DNA from: Massilia violaceinigra
GTDB taxonomy: Bacteria; Pseudomonadota; Gammaproteobacteria; Burkholderiales; Burkholderiaceae_D
DNA length: 64,000 nucleotides
NCBI RefSeq assembly: GCF_002752675.1
Contig: NZ_CP024608.1
Coordinates: 2,232,001 to 2,296,000, forward strand
Direction of reading: 5' to 3'
The notes below the pieces were generated by a model. The model saw nothing but the letters and a program-made list of their open reading frames with translations, was not told the origin of the DNA and did not search any database. The position numbers were made by a program, and so were the translations under genes. Of this stretch, positions 33,529 to 42,759 are shown piece after piece (position 1 is the first letter of the stretch; every line of letters begins with the position of its first letter).

Positions 33529-33631
33529 CCTCCACCGGCCAAACGGCCATCACCAGCACCGGCAGGTCGCTGTCGCCTTCGTGGGCGCGGCGGCCGGCAC
33601 GGGCATTCAATCCCACGAAAAAGGAATCACC

Positions 33632-34054
33632 ATGTTCAATCTGAAAAATCTCGCTATTGCCGCTACCGCTGATATGCCCGTTCGTGACGCTTCGGGCGAA
33701 GCGCAGTTCAACGAAAAGGGCGAGCCGTTGACCATCACCCTGCACAGCCCCGGCACCAAGGAATTCCAGAAGGCCAAGCACGCCGCCGATGAGCGCAATA
33801 GCACCCGCGTGTTCGGCCGTATGCAAGGCAAGTCGGAGAGCAAACAGTCGGCCGACGACAAGAACATCGAGCGCGCCGAGTTTCTGGCCGCCGTGACCGC
33901 GTCGTTTAACGGCGGTGCTGGCTTGGACGGCAAAAAGGGCTTCGAGCTGTTCAAGGCAACGTACGCCGACATCGAAATCGGCCACATTGCCGACGACGCT
34001 GAAAAGTTCCTCGGTGACCGTGGAAATTTCAAAAAGCCCTCGCCGACTGTCTGA
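33632..34054 (+). CDS. Tail assembly chaperone (G-like)
   Basis: A 140-residue acidic protein upstream of the tape measure gene, the usual position of a gpG-like chaperone. HSPGTKEFQKAKHAADERNS and AEFLAAVTASFNGG are typical. Its last codons include the run C-AAA-AAG at 34030-34036, from which ribosomes could move to the -1 frame and produce a longer G-T fusion with the next ORF. Confidence 0.82.
   Translation: MFNLKNLAIAATADMPVRDASGEAQFNEKGEPLTITLHSPGTKEFQKAKHAADERNSTRVFGRMQGKSESKQSADDKNIERAEFLAAVTASFNGGAGLDGKKGFELFKATYADIEIGHIADDAEKFLGDRGNFKKPSPTV
34030..34036 (+). promoter_or_regulatory. Candidate -1 ribosomal frameshift site
   Basis: C AAA AAG in the 0 frame. After a -1 slip the reading continues as ALADCLSLYVRQTAWLHAVP and on into the next ORF, which is protein-like from the first codon after the slip although it has no start codon of its own before 34090. 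Confidence 0.6.
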
Positions 34055-34089
34055 GCCTGTACGTCCGGCAGACGGCGTGGCTTCACGCG

Positions 34090-34461
34090 GTGCCGGACCC
34101 TCCTGGCAAGAAGCCTGCGGGGGCGCAGCTCTCCCGGCTGGACCGCTACAAGCGCGACAAAGTCCAGCCGGACATGCCACCAATCGACGGTGGCGAGTAC
34201 CTGATCAATTATTTTTGGGAAGTCGGCCCTGTCATTGCGGGGATGGATGGCCCGGTCGTTATTTCGCAGGCCGAGATCCGGGCATGGCAGGAGAACGCCG
34301 GGATCGACCTGCAGCCATGGCAGGCCGGCCTGCTCCGACGCTTGTCGCAGGATTACCTGGCGCAGTCCCACGCGGCGAAGGATTCGGCCTGCAAGCCGCC
34401 GTACGGCGAGCTGTACCGATCCCCTAACCTTTCCAAACTGATCGACGCCGCGCTCGACTAG
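34090..34461 (+). CDS. Tail assembly chaperone extension (GT fusion part)
   Basis: A 123-residue frame counted from the first ATG; the coding sense extends upstream to the slippery run at 34030-34036 in the -1 frame of the G-like gene. LINYFWEVGPVIAG and QPWQAGLLRRLSQDYLAQSH are features of phage tail chaperone T-type segments. It is probably made only as a frameshift fusion, as in lambda. Confidence 0.75.
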   Translation: MPDPPGKKPAGAQLSRLDRYKRDKVQPDMPPIDGGEYLINYFWEVGPVIAGMDGPVVISQAEIRAWQENAGIDLQPWQAGLLRRLSQDYLAQSHAAKDSACKPPYGELYRSPNLSKLIDAALD

Positions 34462-34506
34462 CGCATAACCCGCCACCTCCTGGTGGCTCTTTTTACTGAG
34501 GATGCC

Positions 34507-37500
34507 ATGCTCGCTGGCCAGCTCGAAATTCAACTGATGGCCGACGTCGCCAGGATCCGCACGGACATGGACCAGGCACGCCGCGTGGTCGAGGACAACA
34601 CGACTCGTATGGCGAAGGCGGCCGACATGGCAAAGACGGCGCTCGGCGCCATTGCGGGCGCCCTGTCGGTCGCGGCGTTCGCAGGAATGATCAAGGGATC
34701 GCTCGATGCGATCGATAGCCTGACTGATCTCAGCACGCGCACCAGAATCACGGTTGAAGACCTGGCGGGCCTGAGCTACGGCGCCAAGCTTTCGGGGACG
34801 GATCTGGAAAAAGCCGCGGCCTCAATCACAAAGCTTGCTACGAATATGGGCGCCGACGCGGAAAAATTCTCAAAGCTGGGCGTTACGGCCAAGGAGCCGA
34901 TCGAAGCCTTCAAACAGTTCGCCACCGTCTTCAAGAATATCGAAGACCCCCAGCAGCGCGCGGCGCTCGGGGCGGCCGTCCTGGGTAAATCCTGGCAGGA
35001 CGCCGCGGTGTTGCTGGACGAAGGCGGAGAAGGAATAGCCGAGTTGGTCAAGCGGGGACAGCAGCTGTCGGGCATCACGACTCAAAGCTCGGCAGATGCA
35101 GCCGCGTTTAACGACATGCTGGACGAATTCGGCGCTATTGCGGCCGGCGCAGGCGCGCGTGTAGCAACGGGCCTCCTGCCAATGTTGAATTTGCTTGCAG
35201 GGCATCTTCTCAAGACTGCGGAAGGCGCTGAAGAGGTCGGAAATTCTTTCAGCCCTTTGACGGAGACGTTCCGCGCCTTGGTCATCCTGGGCGGCAATGT
35301 CGCGTTTGTATTCAAAACCATCGGCAACGATATCGGCGGCATCGCCGCGTCCGTCGCATCGCTTGTCACCCTGGACTTTGACGCGCTCAAGAACATCGAC
35401 AAAACGATGAAGGAGGACGCCACCAGCGGCCGTGCGGCTTTTGACGCCTGGGAAAAGCGTTGGCTCGAGGTCGGGAAGACCGCCAGAAAAGTGGAGGCTG
35501 ACGTGCAGGCGAGCAGCAAGGCGGAGAGGGATGCAGCGTCAGAGCAGGCGGCCGCATATCTCAAGGACGCCGAACTCAAAGCGGCAGCAGAGAAGAAGAC
35601 CGCCGAGGCAGCAGCGCAGGCAAAACGCATTGCCGCCGAGGCAAAGCGCGAACGGGACGCTGCGGCAAAGAAGGCGGCACAAGAGAGCGCGGCCGCAATA
35701 AAGCAGGCGAACGATTTTATCGAAGCGCTGAAGGTGGAAGCCAGCCAGGCCGGCCTGGGCTCCGACCAGCTCAAAATGATGGCGGCGGCGCGCGCGGCAG
35801 CAGTAGCGCCCACCGCCGAGCTGCGCACGAAAATCATGGAAGAAGCGCTCGCGCTCGATATCGCCACGAAGGCAGCGAAGGCCAAAGCCGACGCAGACCA
35901 GGTTCTGGCCCAGGCTCGCGCCAACTCCGACAGCGAAGTCGCGGCTATCAACTCCGAAACCGAGGCGCTCTTAACGAAAATCCGGACACACGGCATGCTC
36001 CCCGAGGCAATCACACTCGCGCGAATCGCCGAGCTCGAAGCGGCCAAACAGTCGGCCGTCCTCACCGAAGAGGGCATTGCCGACATTCAGCGTCGCATCG
36101 ATGCGCTCAAGGGCTTGGCCGACGCACAGGTTGGCGCGGGCGCGCTCGGCGATGCGCCTGGCCTTACCCAGGCAAAGGAACTGCTCGAAGTAATGGCGGA
36201 GTTGGACGAAGCCACAAAGTCGGCGGCGGCCGGCATGGCCGCATCCTTCGGCAAGATCGGCTCTGCCATCGGGGGCTTGACCACCGCGCTGTCGGGCTAC
36301 GGCCGCGCTCAGGCGGCGATCGCCGCGCATCTGGCCGCTGTCAAGGACGACAAGCGCAACAGCCCGGAGACCGTGCTGAAGGCCGAAATTGCGGCCGCCA
36401 AGCAGTCCGCCCAGGCGCGCGTGAAGTCCTACGGCGATATGGCAACCGCGGCCAAGGGGTTCTTCAAGGAGAACAGCACTGGCTACAAGGTAATGGAGGG
36501 CGCCGAGAAGGCTTTCCGCGCCACCGAAATGGCGATGGCTATCGAAACGATGTTGACCAAGAGCGGGCTGCTGACGGCCTTCACGGGCCTGTTCGTCACG
36601 AGCCGGGCTACCGAGTCAGCGGCGGACAACGCTGCGACCGGAAAGTCGATCATCAATTCCGGATTGCGCGCAGCAGCGGATGGGGTTGCTGCATTTGCCA
36701 AGACGCTCGCGTCGTTGCCATTCCCGTACAACGTTGCCGCGGGCGCCGCTGTGGTCGCGCTGCTCGCCGGCGTCGGCGTGGCCATGTCGGGCGGTGGCGG
36801 CGGTGGCGGTGGAATGTCTGCCGCAGAGGTGCAGAAGAAGCAAGGCACCGGTGGCGTGTTCGGCGACAAGGACGCACGGTCCGCATCGATCCAGCGATCA
36901 CTTGAAATGCTGGAGGCGAATTCTGGCAACCTGATTCCGCTCAACGTAGGCATGCTGTCCGTCCTACGCTCGATCAATGCATCCGGGAAAAGGCTGACCA
37001 ACCTCATCGTGCGCGCGCCTGGCGTGGTCGACGGGTCCAACATGGCCATCCAGACCGGCGTGAAGCAGAACGGCCAGGCGATCGTCAATTCGCAATTGCT
37101 CGGGAGTAGTATCAATCCGTTGGCCTCGGTGATGCAAAAAGTTGCGTCCTTTATTTTCGGGAAGGTCACAACCACAATTGTGGATTCGGGCATCCAGTTC
37201 GGCGGTCGTGTAAATGACCTGCAGGCCGGCGCCGGCTATGAGCAATACGCCAGCGTCGACACGAAGAAAAAGGGCCTGTTCGGCTCATCGACCAACAATA
37301 CTATGAACACGCAGGGCCTCGATCCTGGGCTCGCCAGTCAGTTTGCGCGGATTTTCACCGACGTCGAAACGGCGCTGGGTAGCGCCGCGGAATCGCTCGG
37401 CGTGCGCGTCGAGCACGTGACGGCCACCCTCGATGCGCTGACGATCGATAAGACGAAGCTGTCGTTTAAGGGCTTGAGCGGGGACGCGCTGACCGAGGCC

Positions 37501-39174
37501 CTGAACGCTGCAATATCGAAAACGATGGACGACATGGCCGAGGCAGTCTTCCCGGACCTGAACGGTTTCCGCGAGGTCGGCGAGGGATATGCCGAGACGG
37601 TAATCCGGCTCGCATCGAATTCGGCCATCTTGGACTCGACCCTGTCGTCGATCGGCATGACGTTCGGCGCCACCGGCGTGAGCAGCCTGGCCGCGCGCCA
37701 ATATCTGATCGACCTGGCGGGAGGTATTGACGCGCTGTCGGAGCAGGCATCCGGCTTCGCCAACAACTACCTGACGGAGGCGGAGCGCATGGCACCGGTT
37801 CAGCGGCAGGTCACCGAGCAGATGGCCGCGCTCGGCATGGCCGGAGTCACAACCCGGGATCAGTTCAAGGAAGTCGTGCTTGGCCTCGACCTGAACACCG
37901 CGAAGGGCGCCGAGACCTACACGAGCCTAATGGCGTTGCAGGAAGCTTTTGCCTTGGTCACACCGGGTGCGAAGGATATGGCAGCGGTGCTCGAGGAGCG
38001 GGCCGGCCTGCAGGAAGAATACGACGCGGCCACGATGACGTCCGCGCAGCTGCTCGCAAAGCAGCGGGACGCGCTTGATGAAAGTAACCGCGCCCTGTTC
38101 GACAGCGTTGTTGCAGCGCAGGCGGCCAAGGACGCAAACGAAGCCACGGCGGCATCGATGAGGTCGTACGCGGAGCAGATCGCCACCTTGGAGCAAGCCA
38201 GCATGACGCTGGAGCAGCGGCGCGCCGCGGAGATTGCAGGCCTCGACGCCACGGTGGCCCCGCTCGCCATGCAGCTGCACGCCATGCAGGACCAGGCAAC
38301 GGCAGCGAAGGAAGCGGCTGCCGCGCTTGATAGCGCTGCTGCATCCGCTCGTGCCATCGCCGCGGAACGGGCAGGCCTTGAGCGAGAAATGATGCAGCTG
38401 CAGGGCGACACGGCAGGATTGCGCAAACTAGAACTCGACGCGCTCAATCCTGCAAACAAGGCCTTGAAGGAAGCAATTTTTGCCATCCAGGACAAAAACG
38501 CAGCGGATGCGCTTGCGGCCAAGACGGCGGCAGATGCTCTCAAAATTGCCCAGGATGCCGCGAAGGAGCAACAGGATATTGCTGACGACGCCAGGCGCGC
38601 CGCTGAACAGATCCAGACCGCCTACCGGGCAATTACCGAATCGATCTTTGATGAGGTCGCGCGCATTCGCGGGATGCTGAACGAAAACACGCCGGCATCG
38701 ATAGCCGATGCGCAGGCGGCATTTTCCATCAAAACGGCGCAGGCGCGCGCGGGGGATCAGGAGGCAGCGAAGCTCTTGCCGCAACTGTCGAAGTCGCTGC
38801 TTGACCTGTCCGAGGCGAACGCGCTGACGGCGATGGACCGCGATCGGGTGCGCGCGCAGACGATGGGCAGCCTGATCGACACCGGGAACATTTTGTCGCG
38901 GATGTTTGGCCTTGATGCCTCAGCTTTTGCCGCAAGCACGAACGCGGGCGTGTCGGCGTCGAACGTGCCGGTCCCGCAGTATTCGCAGAACGTGGCCCGC
39001 CAAGGTTCCGACACCGGGATGCTGGAGGCTGTTGTCGAGCGTCTCACCGCGCAGGTTGCCGCACAGCAGACCGTGCTCAACAGGATTGCGTCGAACACGC
39101 AGCGCTCTGCTGATACGCAGGACCGACTGTCCGATGGCGGCGTCGCCGTGCGCACGAAAGAGGTGCCAGCGTGA
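34507..39174 (+). CDS. Tail tape measure protein
   Basis: A 1555-residue protein with a long helical/coiled composition (EAKRERDAAAKKAAQESAAA), a central hydrophobic segment (VAAGAAVVALLAGVGVAM) and a Gly-rich stretch, all typical of tape measure proteins. Its length would predict a tail of roughly 230 nm by the usual rule. The ATG at 34507 follows GAGGA; a GTG at 34483 is possible. No clear lysozyme or peptidase domain is visible. It overlaps the next gene by four bases. Confidence 0.92.
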   Translation: MLAGQLEIQLMADVARIRTDMDQARRVVEDNTTRMAKAADMAKTALGAIAGALSVAAFAGMIKGSLDAIDSLTDLSTRTRITVEDLAGLSYGAKLSGTDLEKAAASITKLATNMGADAEKFSKLGVTAKEPIEAFKQFATVFKNIEDPQQRAALGAAVLGKSWQDAAVLLDEGGEGIAELVKRGQQLSGITTQSSADAAAFNDMLDEFGAIAAGAGARVATGLLPMLNLLAGHLLKTAEGAEEVGNSFSPLTETFRALVILGGNVAFVFKTIGNDIGGIAASVASLVTLDFDALKNIDKTMKEDATSGRAAFDAWEKRWLEVGKTARKVEADVQASSKAERDAASEQAAAYLKDAELKAAAEKKTAEAAAQAKRIAAEAKRERDAAAKKAAQESAAAIKQANDFIEALKVEASQAGLGSDQLKMMAAARAAAVAPTAELRTKIMEEALALDIATKAAKAKADADQVLAQARANSDSEVAAINSETEALLTKIRTHGMLPEAITLARIAELEAAKQSAVLTEEGIADIQRRIDALKGLADAQVGAGALGDAPGLTQAKELLEVMAELDEATKSAAAGMAASFGKIGSAIGGLTTALSGYGRAQAAIAAHLAAVKDDKRNSPETVLKAEIAAAKQSAQARVKSYGDMATAAKGFFKENSTGYKVMEGAEKAFRATEMAMAIETMLTKSGLLTAFTGLFVTSRATESAADNAATGKSIINSGLRAAADGVAAFAKTLASLPFPYNVAAGAAVVALLAGVGVAMSGGGGGGGGMSAAEVQKKQGTGGVFGDKDARSASIQRSLEMLEANSGNLIPLNVGMLSVLRSINASGKRLTNLIVRAPGVVDGSNMAIQTGVKQNGQAIVNSQLLGSSINPLASVMQKVASFIFGKVTTTIVDSGIQFGGRVNDLQAGAGYEQYASVDTKKKGLFGSSTNNTMNTQGLDPGLASQFARIFTDVETALGSAAESLGVRVEHVTATLDALTIDKTKLSFKGLSGDALTEALNAAISKTMDDMAEAVFPDLNGFREVGEGYAETVIRLASNSAILDSTLSSIGMTFGATGVSSLAARQYLIDLAGGIDALSEQASGFANNYLTEAERMAPVQRQVTEQMAALGMAGVTTRDQFKEVVLGLDLNTAKGAETYTSLMALQEAFALVTPGAKDMAAVLEERAGLQEEYDAATMTSAQLLAKQRDALDESNRALFDSVVAAQAAKDANEATAASMRSYAEQIATLEQASMTLEQRRAAEIAGLDATVAPLAMQLHAMQDQATAAKEAAAALDSAAASARAIAAERAGLEREMMQLQGDTAGLRKLELDALNPANKALKEAIFAIQDKNAADALAAKTAADALKIAQDAAKEQQDIADDARRAAEQIQTAYRAITESIFDEVARIRGMLNENTPASIADAQAAFSIKTAQARAGDQEAAKLLPQLSKSLLDLSEANALTAMDRDRVRAQTMGSLIDTGNILSRMFGLDASAFAASTNAGVSASNVPVPQYSQNVARQGSDTGMLEAVVERLTAQVAAQQTVLNRIASNTQRSADTQDRLSDGGVAVRTKEVPA

Positions 39175-40217
39175 GCGCCGCCGATTTCTGGCTGATCCGG
39201 CCGGTTGCCATCACCGACGCCATGCTGATCAGCAGCACGGTGCCCGAGGGGCTGGCGCAAGAGTATTCGTCTGGCTCCACATACGTCCTAGGCGCCGTCG
39301 TTGGTGTGAGCACGGGAACGAAGCAGGCCGTCTATCAGGGGCTCCAGGCGAGCAATGTTGGACACGCTCCTGCCACCTCGCCAACCTGGTGGAAGCCGCT
39401 GGGGACAGTCTACGCGCCCTACAGCACGGGCACCTCCTACGGCCTGGGCGATGTGGTGTCGAGCACTTCGGCCAACGTGCACGACCTATACGAATCCCAG
39501 GCGGCGGGCAACTTGGGCAACGCGCTCACCGACAAGGCCAAGTGGCTGCGCAAAAGCGCGACGAATCGCTGGAATGCGTTCGACAAGGCGCTGAATAGCC
39601 GAACCGTCGTGCCGAACTCGATCAGCTTCGTCATAGCGCCCGGCCTGGTCAACACCGTGACCCTGCTCAACGTCGAGGGCGCCAGCGCGACCATCACGCA
39701 GTCGGGCACGGGGTACACGCGCACGCAGAACTTGGTCCGGCACCACGTCCTGAACTGGTACGACTTCTTCTACGAGATTCCGATCAGGATCGGTGACGTG
39801 GTGTTCGATGGCGTGCCGCCATATGCAGCGTCGTCGCTGACCATCACGATCGAGAACACCGGACTCGACGCCGCGATAAGCGGGTGCTTCGTCGGTAAGT
39901 CGCGCACGATCGGGACCACACAATGGGGAGTGACGGGCGGGACGCTCAGTTACTCCACGGTCGACACCGACAAATTCGGCAATGTGACCATCTTCAAGCG
40001 TGCGAACGCCAAGCGCCTCAATTTCGAAGTTCGCATACCGGACGGTTTTGAAGACGAGGCGCACCGGCTGCTTACCGAATACACCGATGTCGAGCTGATC
40101 GTGATCGGCTCAACGAAATATTCAATGACCTATGCCTACGGTTACATCGACCAGTGGGAAGTGCCGATTTCAAATAGCGGCCAGAACGCGCCGATTTCAT
40201 TCCGAGGACTGATATGA
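39171..40217 (+). CDS. Phage tail-tip protein with chitin-binding-like repeats
   Basis: A 348-residue protein. Residues 25-130 contain two W-Y-G-V patterned segments (YSSGSTYVLGAVVGVSTGTK and YSTGTSYGLGDVVSSTSANV) like CBM5/12 carbohydrate-binding modules. The remainder is beta-rich and ends GYIDQWEVPISNSGQNAPIS, resembling distal tail proteins. It may bind cell-surface glycan. Its start overlaps the tape measure stop. Confidence 0.65.
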   Translation: MSAADFWLIRPVAITDAMLISSTVPEGLAQEYSSGSTYVLGAVVGVSTGTKQAVYQGLQASNVGHAPATSPTWWKPLGTVYAPYSTGTSYGLGDVVSSTSANVHDLYESQAAGNLGNALTDKAKWLRKSATNRWNAFDKALNSRTVVPNSISFVIAPGLVNTVTLLNVEGASATITQSGTGYTRTQNLVRHHVLNWYDFFYEIPIRIGDVVFDGVPPYAASSLTITIENTGLDAAISGCFVGKSRTIGTTQWGVTGGTLSYSTVDTDKFGNVTIFKRANAKRLNFEVRIPDGFEDEAHRLLTEYTDVELIVIGSTKYSMTYAYGYIDQWEVPISNSGQNAPISFRGLI

Positions 40218-41062
40218 CAATAACCCAAGTGATCACCGCGCTGCCACCGGCGCCCAATCCGCTGACAGACACCCCGGCCGTGTTCAGCGAGAAGGCGGCT
40301 GCCTTCGTCGCTGCGCAGCAGGTGATGGTGCCAGAGCTGAATGCCTTTCGCACCCAGGCGAACGCGCTCGAAACGAACGTGAACGCAAAGGAAGCTGCGA
40401 GCGATGCGGCAAAGACCGCGGCTGAGACAGCGCGCGATAACGCTCTTGAGTATAAAAACAATGCTTACACTGCGGCAGATGCTTCTGAGAATTATAAGAA
40501 TCAGTCCCGCGACTACTCTATTGCTGCCGCAGGGAGTGCGGCCACAGCTAGCACCGCCGTAGCATTTATTGACTCCAATTCGATCGCGAAAGGAAGTATT
40601 GACGCGTCGAAGCAGGTTCGCTTCGAGTGCGACGCGCTGATTCCAACGGGCACAGTTATTCCGTTGACTGTGCCGGCGGCCGGGGGAACCCTTGCGCTGC
40701 TGTCCGATCTACAGGAACTTACTCGGGCGATGACCTTCTACGACAATGGCACGAGCACTGCGGTGGCCTATGCGAATGGCGGCACCCAGCGCGTGGCGCC
40801 AGCGTCGGGCGCCAAGACGATGAGCTTCACGGGTTGGCCAGCCAGCGGCAAGCAGGCGGTGCAATTCTTAGAGCTGGTGAATGTCGGCCTCGGTAGCAAC
40901 CCGGCGTGGCCTGCCGGCGCGCGCTTCATCCGCTACGACGGTGTGATCCAGACCACGGCGGCCGCCGCGAATATCACCTGGCAGACAGGCGGCACCGATT
41001 ACGTGATGGTGTCGACGCGCGATGGCGGCACCACGCTCATCGTGTCCGTGCTGCGAGGCTGA
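40214..41062 (+). CDS. Phage tail fibre/appendage protein
   Basis: A 282-residue protein. An N-terminal Pro-rich start (ALPPAPNPLTDTPAVFSEKA, a frequent tail-fibre opening), an Ala-rich coiled stalk (EAASDAAKTAAETARDNALE) and a beta-rich C-terminal head (AVQFLELVNVGLGSNPAW) are visible. It probably trimerises and contributes to host binding. Confidence 0.72.
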   Translation: MTITQVITALPPAPNPLTDTPAVFSEKAAAFVAAQQVMVPELNAFRTQANALETNVNAKEAASDAAKTAAETARDNALEYKNNAYTAADASENYKNQSRDYSIAAAGSAATASTAVAFIDSNSIAKGSIDASKQVRFECDALIPTGTVIPLTVPAAGGTLALLSDLQELTRAMTFYDNGTSTAVAYANGGTQRVAPASGAKTMSFTGWPASGKQAVQFLELVNVGLGSNPAWPAGARFIRYDGVIQTTAAAANITWQTGGTDYVMVSTRDGGTTLIVSVLRG

Positions 41063-41064
41063 TC

Positions 41065-41730
41065 ATGACGCCTATCGATGCCCGCCGCAGCAGGTTTTAT
41101 GGGAAGCGCGCACGCACGCCCATGACCGCAACCTTTACCAGCAGCGGCACATGGACGGCGCCCGCGTCGACCACGATGGTCGACAGCCTGGTCGGCAAAG
41201 GCAGTAACGGCGGCGCGGCGCCCCTGCTCAGCGCAAGCACGACGGTAGCAACGGTGTTCTGGTACATCGGCAGTGGTGGCACAAATTCCGGCAACTATGA
41301 CTGGGCATCAGCAACGAATTCGGCAATTTCTCAGCGTAACGCGATCAACGCCGGCGGCAGCCCGAGCTACACCTTCTACAACATCAGCCAGCATTCAAAC
41401 AACACGTACACGGTTGCCACTGCTGGCTACTCATTGTCGGGCGTGGTCGCGGGATCGGCCACGATTGTGTATGAGACCGGCTGGCTGAGCAGCGGAAATA
41501 TCGTTGGCGGCGGGTCTTCGCAAAACTGGTCGGCCACGGTCAGCTGGAACTACTACGGCTCGCCGACGAACGGCAGCGATAGTACCGCGCTCGGCTACAC
41601 CTTTGCCGGCGGCATCAGCGGCGGCGTTGCGCCGACTTCCACGCACTACAACATCGCCGTCACTCCTGGCAACGGATACCCCATCGTGGTGCCGCCAGGC
41701 GGATCGGTGACGATCAACTATTACCAGTAG
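41065..41730 (+). CDS. Phage tail appendage protein, Gly/Ser/Thr-rich
   Basis: A 221-residue beta-rich protein with many Gly, Ser, Thr and Tyr residues and no Cys. TATFTSSGTWTAPASTTMVD resembles the start of phage receptor-binding or glycine-rich tail proteins. It follows the fibre gene with only two bases between and is followed by a terminator that ends the tail operon. Confidence 0.6.
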   Translation: MTPIDARRSRFYGKRARTPMTATFTSSGTWTAPASTTMVDSLVGKGSNGGAAPLLSASTTVATVFWYIGSGGTNSGNYDWASATNSAISQRNAINAGGSPSYTFYNISQHSNNTYTVATAGYSLSGVVAGSATIVYETGWLSSGNIVGGGSSQNWSATVSWNYYGSPTNGSDSTALGYTFAGGISGGVAPTSTHYNIAVTPGNGYPIVVPPGGSVTINYYQ

Positions 41731-41749
41731 GCCCGCACGCTCCACCTCT

Positions 41750-41774
41750 GGCCACCTTCGGGTGGCCTATTTTT
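41750..41774 (+). terminator. Terminator after the tail module
   Basis: GGCCACC/GGTGGCC stem with TTCG loop and T5 tail. Confidence 0.8.
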
Positions 41775-41784
41775 AAGGCAACGA

Positions 41785-42060
41785 ATGATGAACGATCAAG
41801 AGCGCGACGCCATGCTGGTGTCGATCAAGACGGCTTTGTCCGATAACACGCGCAAGACCGAGCAGATACTAACCGCCTTCCCATCCGGAGACACGGACGG
41901 CCACCGACGCTATCACGAAGCCGTGATCGAGTGGCGCGAGCTGCGCAACCGGCTGGTGCGCGAGGCGCTTATCAAGGTCACCCAGGCGGGCGCGCTGGCC
42001 GGCGCCGGCTGGGTAGCACTGGCCATGTGGCAGGCGCTCAAGATCACGGTGAAGCAATGA
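41785..42060 (+). CDS. Putative holin-associated/membrane protein of the lysis cassette
   Basis: A 91-residue protein with a charged N-terminal part and one C-terminal hydrophobic helix (AGALAGAGWVALAMWQAL). The size and position fit a holin or pinholin partner. It overlaps the next gene by four bases. Confidence 0.65.
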   Translation: MMNDQERDAMLVSIKTALSDNTRKTEQILTAFPSGDTDGHRRYHEAVIEWRELRNRLVREALIKVTQAGALAGAGWVALAMWQALKITVKQ

Positions 42061-42278
42061 GGCTCATCGACGACTGGCGCACGGTTCTGCGCAAAGCCTG
42101 GAGCGTGAAATTCAACGTGGCGGCCACACTGTTCGGCGCCGCCGAGGTGGCCGTGGCCATCTGGAAGCCGGACGGCGTGCCGAACGGCATGTTCGCCGGC
42201 GGCGCCGCGGCAATCTCCATTTTCGCAAATGTCTCGCGCCTCTTGGCGCAGAAAGAAATCCATGGCACTGACAAATAA
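42057..42278 (+). CDS. Putative phage holin
   Basis: A 73-residue protein with two hydrophobic segments (VAATLFGAAEVAVAIW and NGMFAGGAAAISIFANVS), matching the small-holin type found ahead of SAR endolysins. MRLIDDWRTVLRKAWSVK is a common start of this family. It overlaps the endolysin gene by 17 bases. Confidence 0.75.
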   Translation: MRLIDDWRTVLRKAWSVKFNVAATLFGAAEVAVAIWKPDGVPNGMFAGGAAAISIFANVSRLLAQKEIHGTDK

Positions 42279-42759
42279 AGCCCGCATGGGCATCGCCGGG
42301 CTTGCGCTGAGCGCTGCGGCTTTCGTGGGCATCCTCACACGTGAGGGCTACAGCGACGGCGTGATCGTCCCGACGAAGGGAGACGTTCCCACCATTGGGT
42401 TCGGCACCACCGGCGGCGTGAAGGCTGGCGACCGCACCACGCCGGTCAAGGCGGCGCAGCGGGCGCTTCTCGATGTCCGGACCTACGAGGGGGCCGTCAA
42501 AAGCTGTGTGCGCGCCCCGATGACCCAGGCGGAATACGACGTGTACGTCGATCTGACCTACAACATCGGGTCGACCGCGTTCTGCAACAGCACCATCGTA
42601 AAGCGGCTGAACGGGGGGGACTACCGCGGTGCTTGCGATGCGATCCTGCTGTACCGTTTCGCCGCCGGCTACGACTGCTCGACACCCGGCAACCGACGCT
42701 GCGCCGGCCTGTGGACGGATCGCCAGCGCTCGCATGCGCAGTGCGTGGCCGCCAAATGA
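42262..42759 (+). CDS. Endolysin, GH24-type lysozyme with N-terminal SAR segment
   Basis: A 165-residue lysozyme. The N-terminus MALTNKARMGIAGLALSAAA is a signal-anchor-release segment. The catalytic Glu28 (ILTREGYSDG) is followed by GDVPTIGFGTT, the rest of the active-site region. It degrades peptidoglycan after activation by release from the membrane. It sits between holin and spanin genes. Confidence 0.9.
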   Translation: MALTNKARMGIAGLALSAAAFVGILTREGYSDGVIVPTKGDVPTIGFGTTGGVKAGDRTTPVKAAQRALLDVRTYEGAVKSCVRAPMTQAEYDVYVDLTYNIGSTAFCNSTIVKRLNGGDYRGACDAILLYRFAAGYDCSTPGNRRCAGLWTDRQRSHAQCVAAK

